Notes under the pieces: model-generated | The model's database searches: none | Told to the model about the DNA's origin: nothing | Seen by the model: the letters and a program-made list of their open reading frames with translations, nothing else | Shown here: one piece after another, positions 8,389 to 15,248 of the stretch | Position numbering within the stretch: the stretch's first letter is position 1 | Layout: each line of letters opens with the position of its first letter | NCBI RefSeq assembly: GCF_042434095.1 | Contig: NZ_JBHLUE010000011.1 | Location: forward strand, 434,001-498,000 | DNA from: KBS50 sp042434095 | Lineage (GTDB): Bacteria; Actinomycetota; Actinomycetes; Mycobacteriales; Micromonosporaceae | Direction of reading: 5' to 3' | Length of the DNA: 64,000 bases | Translations under genes and position numbers: made by a program

Positions 8389-9147
8389 ATGCCGGATCAG
8401 CCCCGCGTCGCCATCGTCACCGGAGCCGCCCGCGGGATCGGCGCGGCCACGGCCCGCCGGCTGGCCGACGACGGCCACGCCGTGGCCGTGGTGGACGTCG
8501 AAGAGGCCGCCGCGCGGATCACCGCCGAGGCGATCACCGCCGGCGGCGGGCGGGCGGTCGGGATCGGCGCCGACGTGTCGGACCGGGCTCAGGTCCAGGA
8601 CGCGGTACGCCGGGTGGCCGATGAGCTGGGCGCGCCCTCGGTGCTGGTCAACAACGCCGGTGTGCTCCGCGACAACCTGCTGTTCAAGATGACCGAGGAC
8701 GACTGGGACACCGTGCTGGCCGTGCACCTGCGGGGCGCTTTCCTGTTCAGCCAGGCGGCCCAGCAGCACATGGTCGAGCAGCGGTGGGGGCGGATCATCA
8801 ACCTGTCCAGCACCTCCGCGCTGGGCAACCGTGGTCAGGCCAACTACTCGGCCGCCAAGGCCGGCATGCAGGGCTTCACCAAGACCCTGGCCATCGAGCT
8901 GGGCCAGTTCGGGGTAACCGTCAACGCGGTGGCGCCCGGCTTCATCGCCACCGACATGACCGCGGCCACGGCGGCCCGGATGGGCATCGACTTCGCCGAC
9001 CTGCAGAAGCACGCGGCCGCCGAGATCCCGGTCCGCCGGGTGGGCCGGCCGGAGGACGTGGCGCACACCATCGCGTTCCTGGCCAGCGAGGGCGCCGGGT
9101 TCGTCTCCGGCCAGGTCATCTACGTGGCCGGCGGCCCCAAGGACTAA
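8389..9147 (+). CDS. fabG: 3-oxoacyl-ACP reductase (FabG-type SDR)
   Basis: 252-aa classical short-chain dehydrogenase. FabG reduces 3-oxoacyl-ACP to 3-hydroxyacyl-ACP with NADPH. Seen here: TGAARGIGAATA at residues 12-23 (cofactor site), LVNNAGVLRDN, the catalytic Ser/Tyr/Lys set in INLSSTSALGNRGQANYSAAKAGM, and NAVAPGFIATDMT. These blocks match FabG closely, but SDR paralogues are many and this one is not in a fab cluster, so it may serve another acyl-CoA or polyketide substrate. The ribosome site GGGAGG lies about 7 bases before ATG 8389. A 13-bp inverted repeat in its leader suggests dedicated regulation. Confidence 0.88.
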   Translation: MPDQPRVAIVTGAARGIGAATARRLADDGHAVAVVDVEEAAARITAEAITAGGGRAVGIGADVSDRAQVQDAVRRVADELGAPSVLVNNAGVLRDNLLFKMTEDDWDTVLAVHLRGAFLFSQAAQQHMVEQRWGRIINLSSTSALGNRGQANYSAAKAGMQGFTKTLAIELGQFGVTVNAVAPGFIATDMTAATAARMGIDFADLQKHAAAEIPVRRVGRPEDVAHTIAFLASEGAGFVSGQVIYVAGGPKD

Positions 9148-9188
9148 CCCCGCACCGCCGGTCCCCGGTCGGGATCTTCGTATTCTGC

Positions 9189-9204
9189 TGCCCCGCGAGG
9201 GGCA
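9189..9204. terminator. Short convergent terminator hairpin
   Basis: TGCCCC-GCGA-GGGGCA forms a 6-bp stem with a tetraloop between the converging fabG and the 9247 gene. It is flanked by GATCTT/AAGATC arms that could extend it. No U-tract is seen. Confidence 0.45.
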
Positions 9205-9246
9205 CCAAATTCCAAGATCTCGGCTGAGTCAGATCCGGGGCGGAGG

Positions 9247-9651
9247 TCAGGGGCGCGGGCGGGTGCGGCGCAGCCAGAGCAGGCCGAGCAGCGGCAGCAC
9301 GAGCGGGACGTACCCGTAGCCCTGACCGAACCGCGACCAGACCGTGTCGTGCGGGAAGAGCCCGCGGTCGACCAGGCTGAGCACCCCAACCGCCAGCACG
9401 CCGAGGAACTCGACGGTGCAGCAGACCAGCGCGGTGCGCCGGCCGCCGCTGCCGCCGCGGGCCAGCCCGATGGTGGCCAGGATGTAGATCACCGCGGCCA
9501 GCGCGGAGAGCAGGTATGCCACCGGCGCGTCCTGGAACTTGACGGCCAGCTGGTAGCCGGCCCGGGACGTGGCCGCCACGGCGAACAGCAGGTAGACCGC
9601 CACGAGCACCCGCCCGGGCCCGCTGTTGACCGCCCGGCCGGGCTCAGCCAC
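9247..9651 (-). CDS. Hypothetical four-helix membrane protein
   Basis: 134-aa protein I do not recognise. Four hydrophobic segments fill most of it: VLVAVYLLFAVAATSRAGYQ, VAYLLSALAAVIYILATIGL, LVCCTVEFLGVLAVGVLSLV and VPLVLPLLGLLWL, with a basic RRTRPRP tail. The aromatic/acidic loop FPHDTVWSRFGQGYGY before the last helix is typical of small conserved actinobacterial membrane proteins. The start is GTG 9651, overlapping the preceding gene by 8 bases, so the two are translationally coupled and probably form one complex. Confidence 0.7.
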   Translation of the reverse strand: MAEPGRAVNSGPGRVLVAVYLLFAVAATSRAGYQLAVKFQDAPVAYLLSALAAVIYILATIGLARGGSGGRRTALVCCTVEFLGVLAVGVLSLVDRGLFPHDTVWSRFGQGYGYVPLVLPLLGLLWLRRTRPRP

Positions 9652-10036
9652 CGGTCACCTGCCAGGTCTGCTGGAGCCGCACCACGACCACGGGGATCAC
9701 CAGGCAGACCACGGTCACGATCCCGGAACCCCACCGGGTCGGCTCCATCCGGGCCAGCACGAAGGCCAGCGGCGGCAGGCAGACCAGCGTGACCAGGTAG
9801 CCGGCGAAGACGCCGGGCTCGCCGGGCCGTTGCCCGCCGCCGAGCGCGACGGCCGCGGCGACGCCGAGCACCAGCAGGGCCACCTCGACCACGCCGAGCC
9901 CGATCAGCTGCCAGCGGTCCGGCGCGCGGTCGCGCACCGTCGCCACCAACGCCCACGCCGCGAGGATGAGCGACAGCACGATCGGCACGGTGGCCACGGG
10001 ACCGTGCACCGGGGACGCGGCGGTGGCGTGGATCAC
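9644..10036 (-). CDS. Hypothetical membrane protein, partner of the 9247 gene
   Basis: About 130 aa, not recognised. Four hydrophobic segments are visible (VATVPIVLSLILAAWALVATV, LGVVEVALLVLGVAAAVAL, FAGYLVTLVCLPPLAFVLA, VTVVCLVIPVVVVRL), joined by short charged loops. The start is uncertain: GTG 10036 is the best in-frame candidate, but upstream in-frame sequence without an ATG extends to 10132. It overlaps the following gene by 8 bases. The pairing of two small four-helix proteins suggests a membrane heteromer, with no functional clue beyond that. Confidence 0.6.
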   Translation of the reverse strand: MIHATAASPVHGPVATVPIVLSLILAAWALVATVRDRAPDRWQLIGLGVVEVALLVLGVAAAVALGGGQRPGEPGVFAGYLVTLVCLPPLAFVLARMEPTRWGSGIVTVVCLVIPVVVVRLQQTWQVTGG

Positions 10037-10211
10037 CGCGTACCCAAGAACTGAGGGTCGATCACCGGCCCAGCCTACTGACCGGGACCGGCCCGCCGGC
10101 GTCGACCATGCCGACCGTGCCGGTCGGTCCATCCGGCGGCGCGGACGGCCTGGTCAGGACATAAATGTACGTCTATCATTGCGGTGGTTTGGGACCTCTC
10201 GGCGTCGGGGA

Positions 10212-10937
10212 GTGTTCATCACCGTGGGTGCGGCGGGCGTGTGGGCGTTGGTCATGGTCGGCGGAGTGGCCGTCCTCGGCCTGCTCGGCCTCGCCGTCGT
10301 GATGGAGCGTCCGGGCGAGCCGGGCGAGGATCCCGAACGGCTGGCGGCCGAGGCCGCGGAACTCACCGAACACGCCGCCGCGGCGCAGGCCGACGCCCAG
10401 CGGGCGGCCGCGGTGGCGGCCGAGGCCGGCGCGGGCCGGGCCGCCGCGCAACGGGCCCGGGACGAGGCGTGGGACGCGCAGGAACGCGCCGAGCAGGCGT
10501 TCGAGAGCGCGTTCCGGGAGGTGGCCGAGGGCCGCCGGGCCGCGCCGCCGGCTCTGGTCGAGGCGGGCGGCGACCCGGAGTCGCGCCGCGAGGTCTCCCG
10601 GGCCGCGCTGTCCGCGTACCGCCGGGGTGACATCTCGGTACGCGAGCTGCGCGAGGTGTGGCGGCTCACCGGCGACCACGACCCGGCCCAGGAGGAGCGG
10701 GAGTGGACCGCCGACCGGCTGCAGCGGGAGTCCATGGCGGCCCGCCGCGAGTACGACCGCGCGGTGGCGCAGCTGCGCCGGGCCGACCAGGCCGCCCGGG
10801 TGGCCGAGGTGGCCGCCGAGGCGCTGCTCACCGAGGCGGCGCAGTCCGCGGCCGAGGCGCAGATCGCCCAGGACGCGGTGGCGGCCGCGGCTCGCGGCCG
10901 GCGGGGCCGGTCCCGGACGCGCCGCGCCGGCCGGTAA
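10212..10937 (+). CDS. Single-pass membrane protein with long Ala/Arg/Glu coiled coil
   Basis: About 241 aa, no family recognised. One N-terminal membrane helix (AAGVWALVMVGGVAVLGLLGLAVV) is followed by ~190 residues of Ala, Glu and Arg with heptad character. A short less regular middle (SAYRRGDISVRELREVWRLTGDHDPAQEEREW) resembles SHOCT-like segments. It is probably membrane-anchored with a cytoplasmic coiled coil. The start is uncertain: GTG 10212 follows GGGGA directly, and GTG 10224 has better spacing. A TATCAT box near 10173-10178 could be its -10. Its stop codon lies in the first unit of a 280-bp tandem array, so the last residues (TRRAGR) are repeat-encoded. Confidence 0.65.
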   Translation: MFITVGAAGVWALVMVGGVAVLGLLGLAVVMERPGEPGEDPERLAAEAAELTEHAAAAQADAQRAAAVAAEAGAGRAAAQRARDEAWDAQERAEQAFESAFREVAEGRRAAPPALVEAGGDPESRREVSRAALSAYRRGDISVRELREVWRLTGDHDPAQEEREWTADRLQRESMAARREYDRAVAQLRRADQAARVAEVAAEALLTEAAQSAAEAQIAQDAVAAAARGRRGRSRTRRAGR

Positions 10938-11195
10938 CGGTCCGGACGCGCCGCGCCGGCCGGTAACGGTCCGGACGCGCCGCGCCGGCCGGTAACGGTC
11001 CGGACGCGCCGGCCGGTAACGGTCCGCGCCGCGCCCGCCGGTAATGGTTCCGGCCGCGCGCCGCGCCGGCCGGTAACGGGTCCCGCCGCGCGCCGCTTAG
11101 GCCGGTAACGGGTCCCGCCGCGCGCCGCTTAGGCCGGTAACGGGTCCCGCCGCGCGCCGCTTAGGCCGGTAACGGGTCCGGCCGCGCGCCGCGCG
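10914..11195. repeat. Compound tandem array (29-bp and 32-bp units)
   Basis: Units at 10914-10942, 10943-10971 and 10972-11000 are identical 29-mers; a 24-base shortened unit is at 11001-11024. After a degenerate stretch, 32-mers follow at 11068-11099, 11100-11131 and 11132-11163, then a variant at 11164-11195. All share GGCCGGTAACGG. The TAA in unit one is the stop codon of the preceding gene. The rest of the 380-bp gap holds only the next gene's promoter. Confidence 0.9.
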
Positions 11196-11317
11196 GTGGC
11201 GGGCGGGCCCCGATCGCCGTTCGCCGCGCCCGGCGTTGGCCGGCGCTGCCCGGCGGCGGACCCGCCGCCGTGTTAGGAATGACGTCTTCCGCACAAACCG
11301 ACCGGAAGGGGTCTGCG

Positions 11318-12217
11318 GTGCTGAGCTTTGGAGTCTTCGGAACGGGCCACTGGGCGGCCGAGACGCACGCGGCCGCGCTCGCGGCCCATCCGCGGGCCCG
11401 GCTGGCCGGGGTCTGGGGCCGCAACCCGGACAAGGCCCGGGCGCTGGCCGACCGGTACGGGGTGCCGGCCTTCGACTCGACGGACGCGCTGACCGAGGCC
11501 GTCGACGCGGTGGCGTTCGCCGTGCCGCCGGACGTGCAGGCCGAACTCGCGGTCGGCGTGGCCAGCGCGGGCCGGCACCTGCTGCTGGACAAGCCGGTGG
11601 CGCTCAGCGTGGCCGCGGCCGACCGGCTGGTGAGCGCCGCCGACCAGGCCGGGGTGGCCTCGGTGGTCTTCTTCACCAACCGGTTCATCGAGAACATCGC
11701 CTCGCACCTGGCCACGGTCGCGGCGACCGGTGACTGGCACGGCGCGAGCGTCACCATGCACGCCTCGATCTACGAGCCGGGCAACCCGTACGGTGACTCG
11801 CGCTGGCGGCACGAGCACGGCGCGCTGTGGGACATCGGCCCGCACGCCCTGTCGCTGCTCGTGCCGGTGCTCGGTCGGGTGACCCGGGTGGCGGCCATGG
11901 ACGGGCCGCGCGGGATGGTGGATCTGCTGCTGACCCACGACTCCGGCGCCACCAGCAACCTGTCGCTGACCCTGGACGCGCCGCCGGCCGCGAAGGCTCG
12001 CGCGGTCCGCTTCTACGGCGAGTCCGGGGTCGACGAGGTGCCCGACGGGACCGGCTCCGCCGTCGACGCCCTCGGCCGGGCCATCGACCAGCTGGTCGAG
12101 CAGGTCGAGTCGGGCGTCCGCGAGCACGCCTGCGACGTACGGTTCGCCCGCGACGTGGTGGCGGTGCTGGCCGCCGCCGACGCCGCCCGGGCCGAGGGCC
12201 GCACCGTCCCGCTGTAA
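11318..12217 (+). CDS. Gfo/Idh/MocA family oxidoreductase
   Basis: 299-aa NAD(P)-dependent oxidoreductase of the glucose-fructose oxidoreductase / inositol dehydrogenase family. It opens with a Rossmann fold (FGVFGTGHWAAETHAAAL). The family EKP equivalent is LLLDKPVALS, where the lysine is the likely catalytic/cofactor residue. The C-terminal half carries SRWRHEHGALWDIGPHALSLL, where the HGALWDIGPH stretch matches the conserved substrate-site Asp/His pattern. The protein is a little short for the family. GTG 11318 is chosen because GGAAGGGG lies 6 bases upstream. Substrate is unknown. A dispersed repeat element begins at its stop codon. Confidence 0.82.
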   Translation: MLSFGVFGTGHWAAETHAAALAAHPRARLAGVWGRNPDKARALADRYGVPAFDSTDALTEAVDAVAFAVPPDVQAELAVGVASAGRHLLLDKPVALSVAAADRLVSAADQAGVASVVFFTNRFIENIASHLATVAATGDWHGASVTMHASIYEPGNPYGDSRWRHEHGALWDIGPHALSLLVPVLGRVTRVAAMDGPRGMVDLLLTHDSGATSNLSLTLDAPPAAKARAVRFYGESGVDEVPDGTGSAVDALGRAIDQLVEQVESGVREHACDVRFARDVVAVLAAADAARAEGRTVPL

Positions 12218-12268
12218 GGAAGGGCCCCCTTTTATCGTTTCCGGTAGAGGAAGGGTCCCTTGTTAACG
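12217..12268 (+). repeat. Dispersed GGAAGGGCCCCTT element, copy A
   Basis: About 51 bp: a GGAAGGGCCCC half, a TTATCGTTTCCGG centre, a second GGAAGGGTCCC half and a GTTAAC end. It starts at the last base of the oxidoreductase stop codon. Related copies are at 14917, 27561 and 61366. Each half is self-complementary, so the RNA can form two hairpins. Confidence 0.85.
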
Positions 12269-12306
12269 GGCTGCCCGGCGGGGCGCGCGGCCGGCGGGAA
12301 ATCCGG

Positions 12307-12336
12307 TTGTCCGTGCTGACCCGCCGGGGCTAGCGT
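12307..12336 (+). promoter_or_regulatory. Candidate erm promoter
   Basis: TTGTCC (12307-12312), an 18-base spacer and TAGCGT (12331-12336) fit an actinobacterial sigma-70 promoter. The start point would fall at about the GTG of the leader peptide at 12344, giving a leaderless transcript. Confidence 0.6.
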
Positions 12337-12343
12337 CGCCACC

Positions 12344-12457
12344 GTGGCACACGCTCTGATCGACGGCGCCGGTACGCCGGCCGCCGCGGGCCCCCGCCGG
12401 GTGGCCCGCCCCTGGAGCCGGCGTACCGCCCCGGCCGCGCGCCGGGACGCCGCCTGA
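12344..12457 (+). CDS. Candidate leader peptide of the erm gene
   Basis: A 37-codon reading frame (starting VAHALIDGAGTP and ending ARRDAA) runs from GTG 12344 to TGA 12455-12457. It begins 7 bases after a TAGCGT -10 box and has no ribosome site, as expected for leaderless translation. It is rich in Arg, Pro and Ala. Inducible erm genes of actinomycetes are classically preceded by short leader peptides whose stalling remodels the mRNA. Position and size fit that role here, but the peptide has no recognised stalling motif, so the assignment is inference. Confidence 0.5.
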   Translation: MAHALIDGAGTPAAAGPRRVARPWSRRTAPAARRDAA

Positions 12458-12561
12458 AGCAGGGCTCCCGCACGCACCCGTCCGCCGCCGCGTCGCCGTC
12501 GCCCGCGACGCACGACGCCGGGTGCCGCCTGCCCGCCCGCGTCTCCCGCTCCGCCGGGGCC

Positions 12562-12650
12562 GACGAGTCCTGATCACTCGTCAGGCCCGCGTTCGGCGCA
12601 CCTGTTTCGTGCCGCCCGGGCCTGCCCCGTCCGCCGCCCGCCCGGGCGGC
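12562..12650 (+). promoter_or_regulatory. Two hairpins between leader peptide and erm start
   Basis: Hairpin 1 is GACGAGT (12562-12568) with ACTCGTC (12576-12582), 7-base loop. Hairpin 2 is GCCGCCCGGGC (12611-12621) with GCCCGGGCGGC (12640-12650), an 11-bp perfect GC stem ending 3 bases before the erm ribosome site GAAGGA (12654-12659). This layout fits an attenuator. Confidence 0.55.
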
Positions 12651-12667
12651 AGCGAAGGACCCAGGCC

Positions 12668-13672
12668 GTGGCCTCCCACCGACCGTACGACCGTTCCCTG
12701 CCCGACGGCCGTTCCCTGCCCAGCGACCGTTCCCTGCCCGACGGCCGTTCCCTGCCCGACGACCGTTCCCTGCCCAGCGACCGTTCCCTGCTCAGCGACC
12801 GCTCTCTGCCCGACGGTCCCGTCCCGCCCACCGACCGATCCCGGCCCACCGGCCGTCCGGAGCCCGGCAATCTGTCCCGGTCCGCCCGCCGGCTGCCCCG
12901 GCGGACCGAACGCGACCGGTCCCGTCGGGTGCTCTCGCAGAACTTCCTCGCCGATCCGGCCGCCTTGCGCCGGATCGTGCAGGCCGCCCGGCCCGAACCG
13001 GATGACCTGGTGCTGGAGGTGGGCGCCGGTCCGGGCGGGCTGACCCGGGCGCTGGCCGCCCGGGGCTGCCGGGTCGAGGCGTACGAGATCGATCCGGAGC
13101 TGGCGGGCCGGCTGGCGGCCGGCTGCGCGGACCTGCCCCGGGTCGTGGTGCGGCCGGCCGACTTTCTCGCGGCGCCGGCCCCCGACGAACCGTTCGCGGT
13201 GGTCGGCAACATCCCGTGGGCGCTCACCGCCCGGGTGGTGGACTGGTGTCTGGCCGCGCCCGGGTTGCGGTCCGCGACCCTGCTGACCCAGCTGGAGTAC
13301 GCGCGCAAGCGCACCGGCGACTTCGACCGGTGGAGCCGGCTGACGATCCTGACCTGGCCGCGCTGGCGGTGGCGGATGGCCGGCCGGGTGCCCCGGTCCG
13401 CGTTCCGGCCGGCGCCCGCGGTGGACGCCGGGATTCTGCGGCTGGACCGGCGGGCCGCGCCGCTGCTGCCGTCCGGGCAGCTGCCCGGGTACGAGCGGAT
13501 GGTGCGCCGGGGGTTCACCGGCGCGGGCGGTTCGCTCTACGCGTCCCTGCGCGGGCAGCACGCGCCGGCCCGGCTGGACGCCGCCTTCCGGGCCGCCCGG
13601 CTGGGCCGGGACACCCCGGTCGGCCTGGTCTGGCCGGAGCAGTGGCTCGCGCTGTTCCGGCTGCTGCGGTGA
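12668..13672 (+). CDS. Erm-type 23S rRNA adenine N6-methyltransferase
   Basis: 334-aa rRNA adenine N6-(di)methyltransferase of the Erm/KsgA family. Erm enzymes methylate A2058 of 23S rRNA and give macrolide-lincosamide-streptogramin B resistance. The hallmark SQNFLADP (residues 90-97) precedes SAM motif I LEVGAGPGGLT (116-126). EIDPEL (140-145) follows, then the catalytic NIPW at 181-184, where many Erms have NIPY/F. The later FRPAPAVDAGILRLDRR is typical of actinomycete Erms. The first 80 residues are unusual: seven hexapeptides of the RSLPDG/RSLPSD type (9-50), then a Pro/Arg-rich linker. GTG 12668 has GAAGGA 8 bases upstream, and no later plausible start precedes the core, so the repeats should be translated. 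Confidence 0.88.
   Translation: MASHRPYDRSLPDGRSLPSDRSLPDGRSLPDDRSLPSDRSLLSDRSLPDGPVPPTDRSRPTGRPEPGNLSRSARRLPRRTERDRSRRVLSQNFLADPAALRRIVQAARPEPDDLVLEVGAGPGGLTRALAARGCRVEAYEIDPELAGRLAAGCADLPRVVVRPADFLAAPAPDEPFAVVGNIPWALTARVVDWCLAAPGLRSATLLTQLEYARKRTGDFDRWSRLTILTWPRWRWRMAGRVPRSAFRPAPAVDAGILRLDRRAAPLLPSGQLPGYERMVRRGFTGAGGSLYASLRGQHAPARLDAAFRAARLGRDTPVGLVWPEQWLALFRLLR
12692..12817 (+). repeat. Seven 18-bp coding tandem repeats in erm
   Basis: Seven contiguous 18-bp units (CGTTCCCTGCCCGACGGC and variants) encode hexapeptides RSLP(D/S)(G/D). The period preserves the frame, so copy number could vary between strains without breaking the gene. Confidence 0.95.
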
Positions 13673-13770
13673 GCGTCGTCTCTCCGGGCCGCGAAAGGGT
13701 TTCAACGATGTCCACGGGGCACTGGTGAAGGAGAAATCGACGCAACAACCGACGAACAGGGAGGCGGGGC

Positions 13771-14907
13771 ATGAGGGCAGTCGTCTACGCGGGGCCGCGC
13801 TCGGTCGAGGTCCGTGAGGTGCCGGATCCGCGGATCGAAAAGCCGACCGACGCCATCATCAAGATCACAACTACCAACATCTGCGGCTCCGACCTGCACA
13901 TGTACGAGGGCCGCGCCGCCGTCGATGAGGGCAAGGTGCTCGGCCACGAGAACATGGGCGTGGTGCAGGAGGTCGGCCCGGCCGTGGACCGGATCCGGGT
14001 CGGCGACCGGGTCTCCGTGCCGTTCAACATCGCCTGCGGCACCTGCCGCAACTGCGTGACCGGCTGGACCTCGTTCTGTCTGCGCACCAACCCCACGGAG
14101 GGGGTGGACGGCGCCGCCTACGGATACTCGCAGATGGGCCCGTACGACGGCGGCCAGGCGGAGTACCTGCGCGTGCCGTACGCGGACTTCAACCTGTTGA
14201 CGCTGCCCGAGGGCAACCAGTTCGAGAACGACTTCACGATGCTGTCGGACATCTTCCCGACCGCGTACCACGGCACCGAGCTGGCCGGGGTGGAGCCGGG
14301 CGACGAGGTGGCCGTCTTCGGCGCCGGGCCGGTCGGCTTGCTGGCCGCGCACAGCGCGCTGATCCGGGGCGCCAGCCGGGTGTTCGTGGTGGACAAGGAG
14401 GCGGACCGGCTCGACCTGGCCAAGCGGATCGGCGCCACGCCGGTCGACTTCGGCGCCGGTGACCCGGTCGAGCAGATCCTGGACGCCACCGGCGGCCTGG
14501 GCGTGGACCGTGGTGTGGAGGCGGTCGGCTACCAGGCGCACGACGCCACCGGTCAGGAGCACCCGGAGCTGGTGCTCGACAACCTGGTGCAGGTGGTGCG
14601 CAGCACCGGCGGCCTCGGGGTCATCGGCGTGTACGTGCCGCAGGACCCCGGCGCGGCCAACGACCCGGCCAAGGAGGGCCGGATCGGGTTCAACTACGGC
14701 AAGTTCTGGCAGAAGGGCCTGCAGATGGGCACCGGCCAGGCCCCGGTGAAGCGCTACAACGAGCACCTGCGCGACCTGATCATCCAGGGCCGGGCGAACC
14801 CGTCGTTCCTCGTCTCCCACGAGGTGTCCCTGGACCAGGCGCCGGACGCGTACGAGAAGTTCGACAAGCGGGTCGACGGTTACACGAAGGTGCTGCTGCA
14901 CCCCTGA
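13771..14907 (+). CDS. Glutathione-independent formaldehyde dehydrogenase-type zinc alcohol dehydrogenase
   Basis: 378-aa zinc-dependent medium-chain dehydrogenase of the FdhA type, which oxidises formaldehyde with NAD without glutathione. Catalytic zinc ligands lie in ICGSDLHMYEG (Cys) and GHENMG (His-Glu). Cys residues in ACGTCRNCVTGWTSFC form the structural zinc site. The Rossmann motif is VAVFGAGPVGLLAAHSA, followed by the acidic FVVDKEADRL. The family insert (GVDRGVEAVGYQAHDATGQEH, then NLVQVVRSTGGLGVIGVY) is intact. The ribosome site GGGAGG precedes ATG 13771. It stands alone and ends at a convergent repeat element. Aldehyde detoxification is likely; the substrate could also be a longer aldehyde. 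Confidence 0.88.
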   Translation: MRAVVYAGPRSVEVREVPDPRIEKPTDAIIKITTTNICGSDLHMYEGRAAVDEGKVLGHENMGVVQEVGPAVDRIRVGDRVSVPFNIACGTCRNCVTGWTSFCLRTNPTEGVDGAAYGYSQMGPYDGGQAEYLRVPYADFNLLTLPEGNQFENDFTMLSDIFPTAYHGTELAGVEPGDEVAVFGAGPVGLLAAHSALIRGASRVFVVDKEADRLDLAKRIGATPVDFGAGDPVEQILDATGGLGVDRGVEAVGYQAHDATGQEHPELVLDNLVQVVRSTGGLGVIGVYVPQDPGAANDPAKEGRIGFNYGKFWQKGLQMGTGQAPVKRYNEHLRDLIIQGRANPSFLVSHEVSLDQAPDAYEKFDKRVDGYTKVLLHP

Positions 14908-14916
14908 TCTGACCCG

Positions 14917-14968
14917 GTTAGGAAGGGCCCCTTCCTATACAAAAAGCGATAGTAAGGGGCCCTTCCTT
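14917..14968 (-). repeat. Dispersed GGAAGGGCCCCTT element, copy B (inverted)
   Basis: The same ~51-bp element as at 12217, but on the minus strand: read in reverse it gives AGGAAGGGCCCCTT, TATCG, GTATAGGAAGGGGCC and TAACC in order. It fills the gap between two convergent genes, 9 bases after one stop and 4 bases from the other, so it probably terminates both. Confidence 0.85.
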
Positions 14969-14972
14969 CGGC

Positions 14973-15164
14973 TCAGGCGAGTTCGCTGAGCGACTCGCCC
15001 ACCTCGGTTGGCGAGTCGAACTCCTCGACGGGCAGCGAACGGAGCAGTTGCAGCACGGCGGTGCTGGCGCCGTTCTCCTGCGCCCGGCGCACCACGTCCT
15101 CCCGGGAGACGGGGAAATCGAGTCCCTCGAGGTAGTCCTGCAACTGCGTGACGTTGACGGCCAT
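14973..15164 (-). CDS. DUF2795 small protein
   Basis: 63-aa protein of the DUF2795 family, which is common in actinobacteria and of unknown function. The family pattern is clear: VTQLQDYLEGLDFPVSREDVVRRAQENGAS then VLQLLRSLPVEEFDSPTEV. It is acidic and probably all-helical and cytoplasmic. The start is ATG 15164, with no strong ribosome site. It is transcribed alone, divergent from the esterase-family gene 84 bases away, and ends just before repeat element B. Confidence 0.85.
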   Translation of the reverse strand: MAVNVTQLQDYLEGLDFPVSREDVVRRAQENGASTAVLQLLRSLPVEEFDSPTEVGESLSELA

Positions 15165-15248
15165 GCCGTTGGCTACCCGCTGCCGGGGGCGGTCACACCC
15201 GCCGCTGGCTGCGGGTTTGTCCGCGAATCGCCGGGGTAGCCGGCGGTC

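Noticed and set aside
10914..11195. Possible CRISPR array
   Set aside because: Units are contiguous with no unique spacers and no cas genes are nearby; this is a plain tandem repeat. The other arrays were rejected for the same reason.
13708..13728. Hexapeptide frame (MSTGHW) before the formaldehyde dehydrogenase gene
   Set aside because: Too short to support; no regulatory structure is associated with it.
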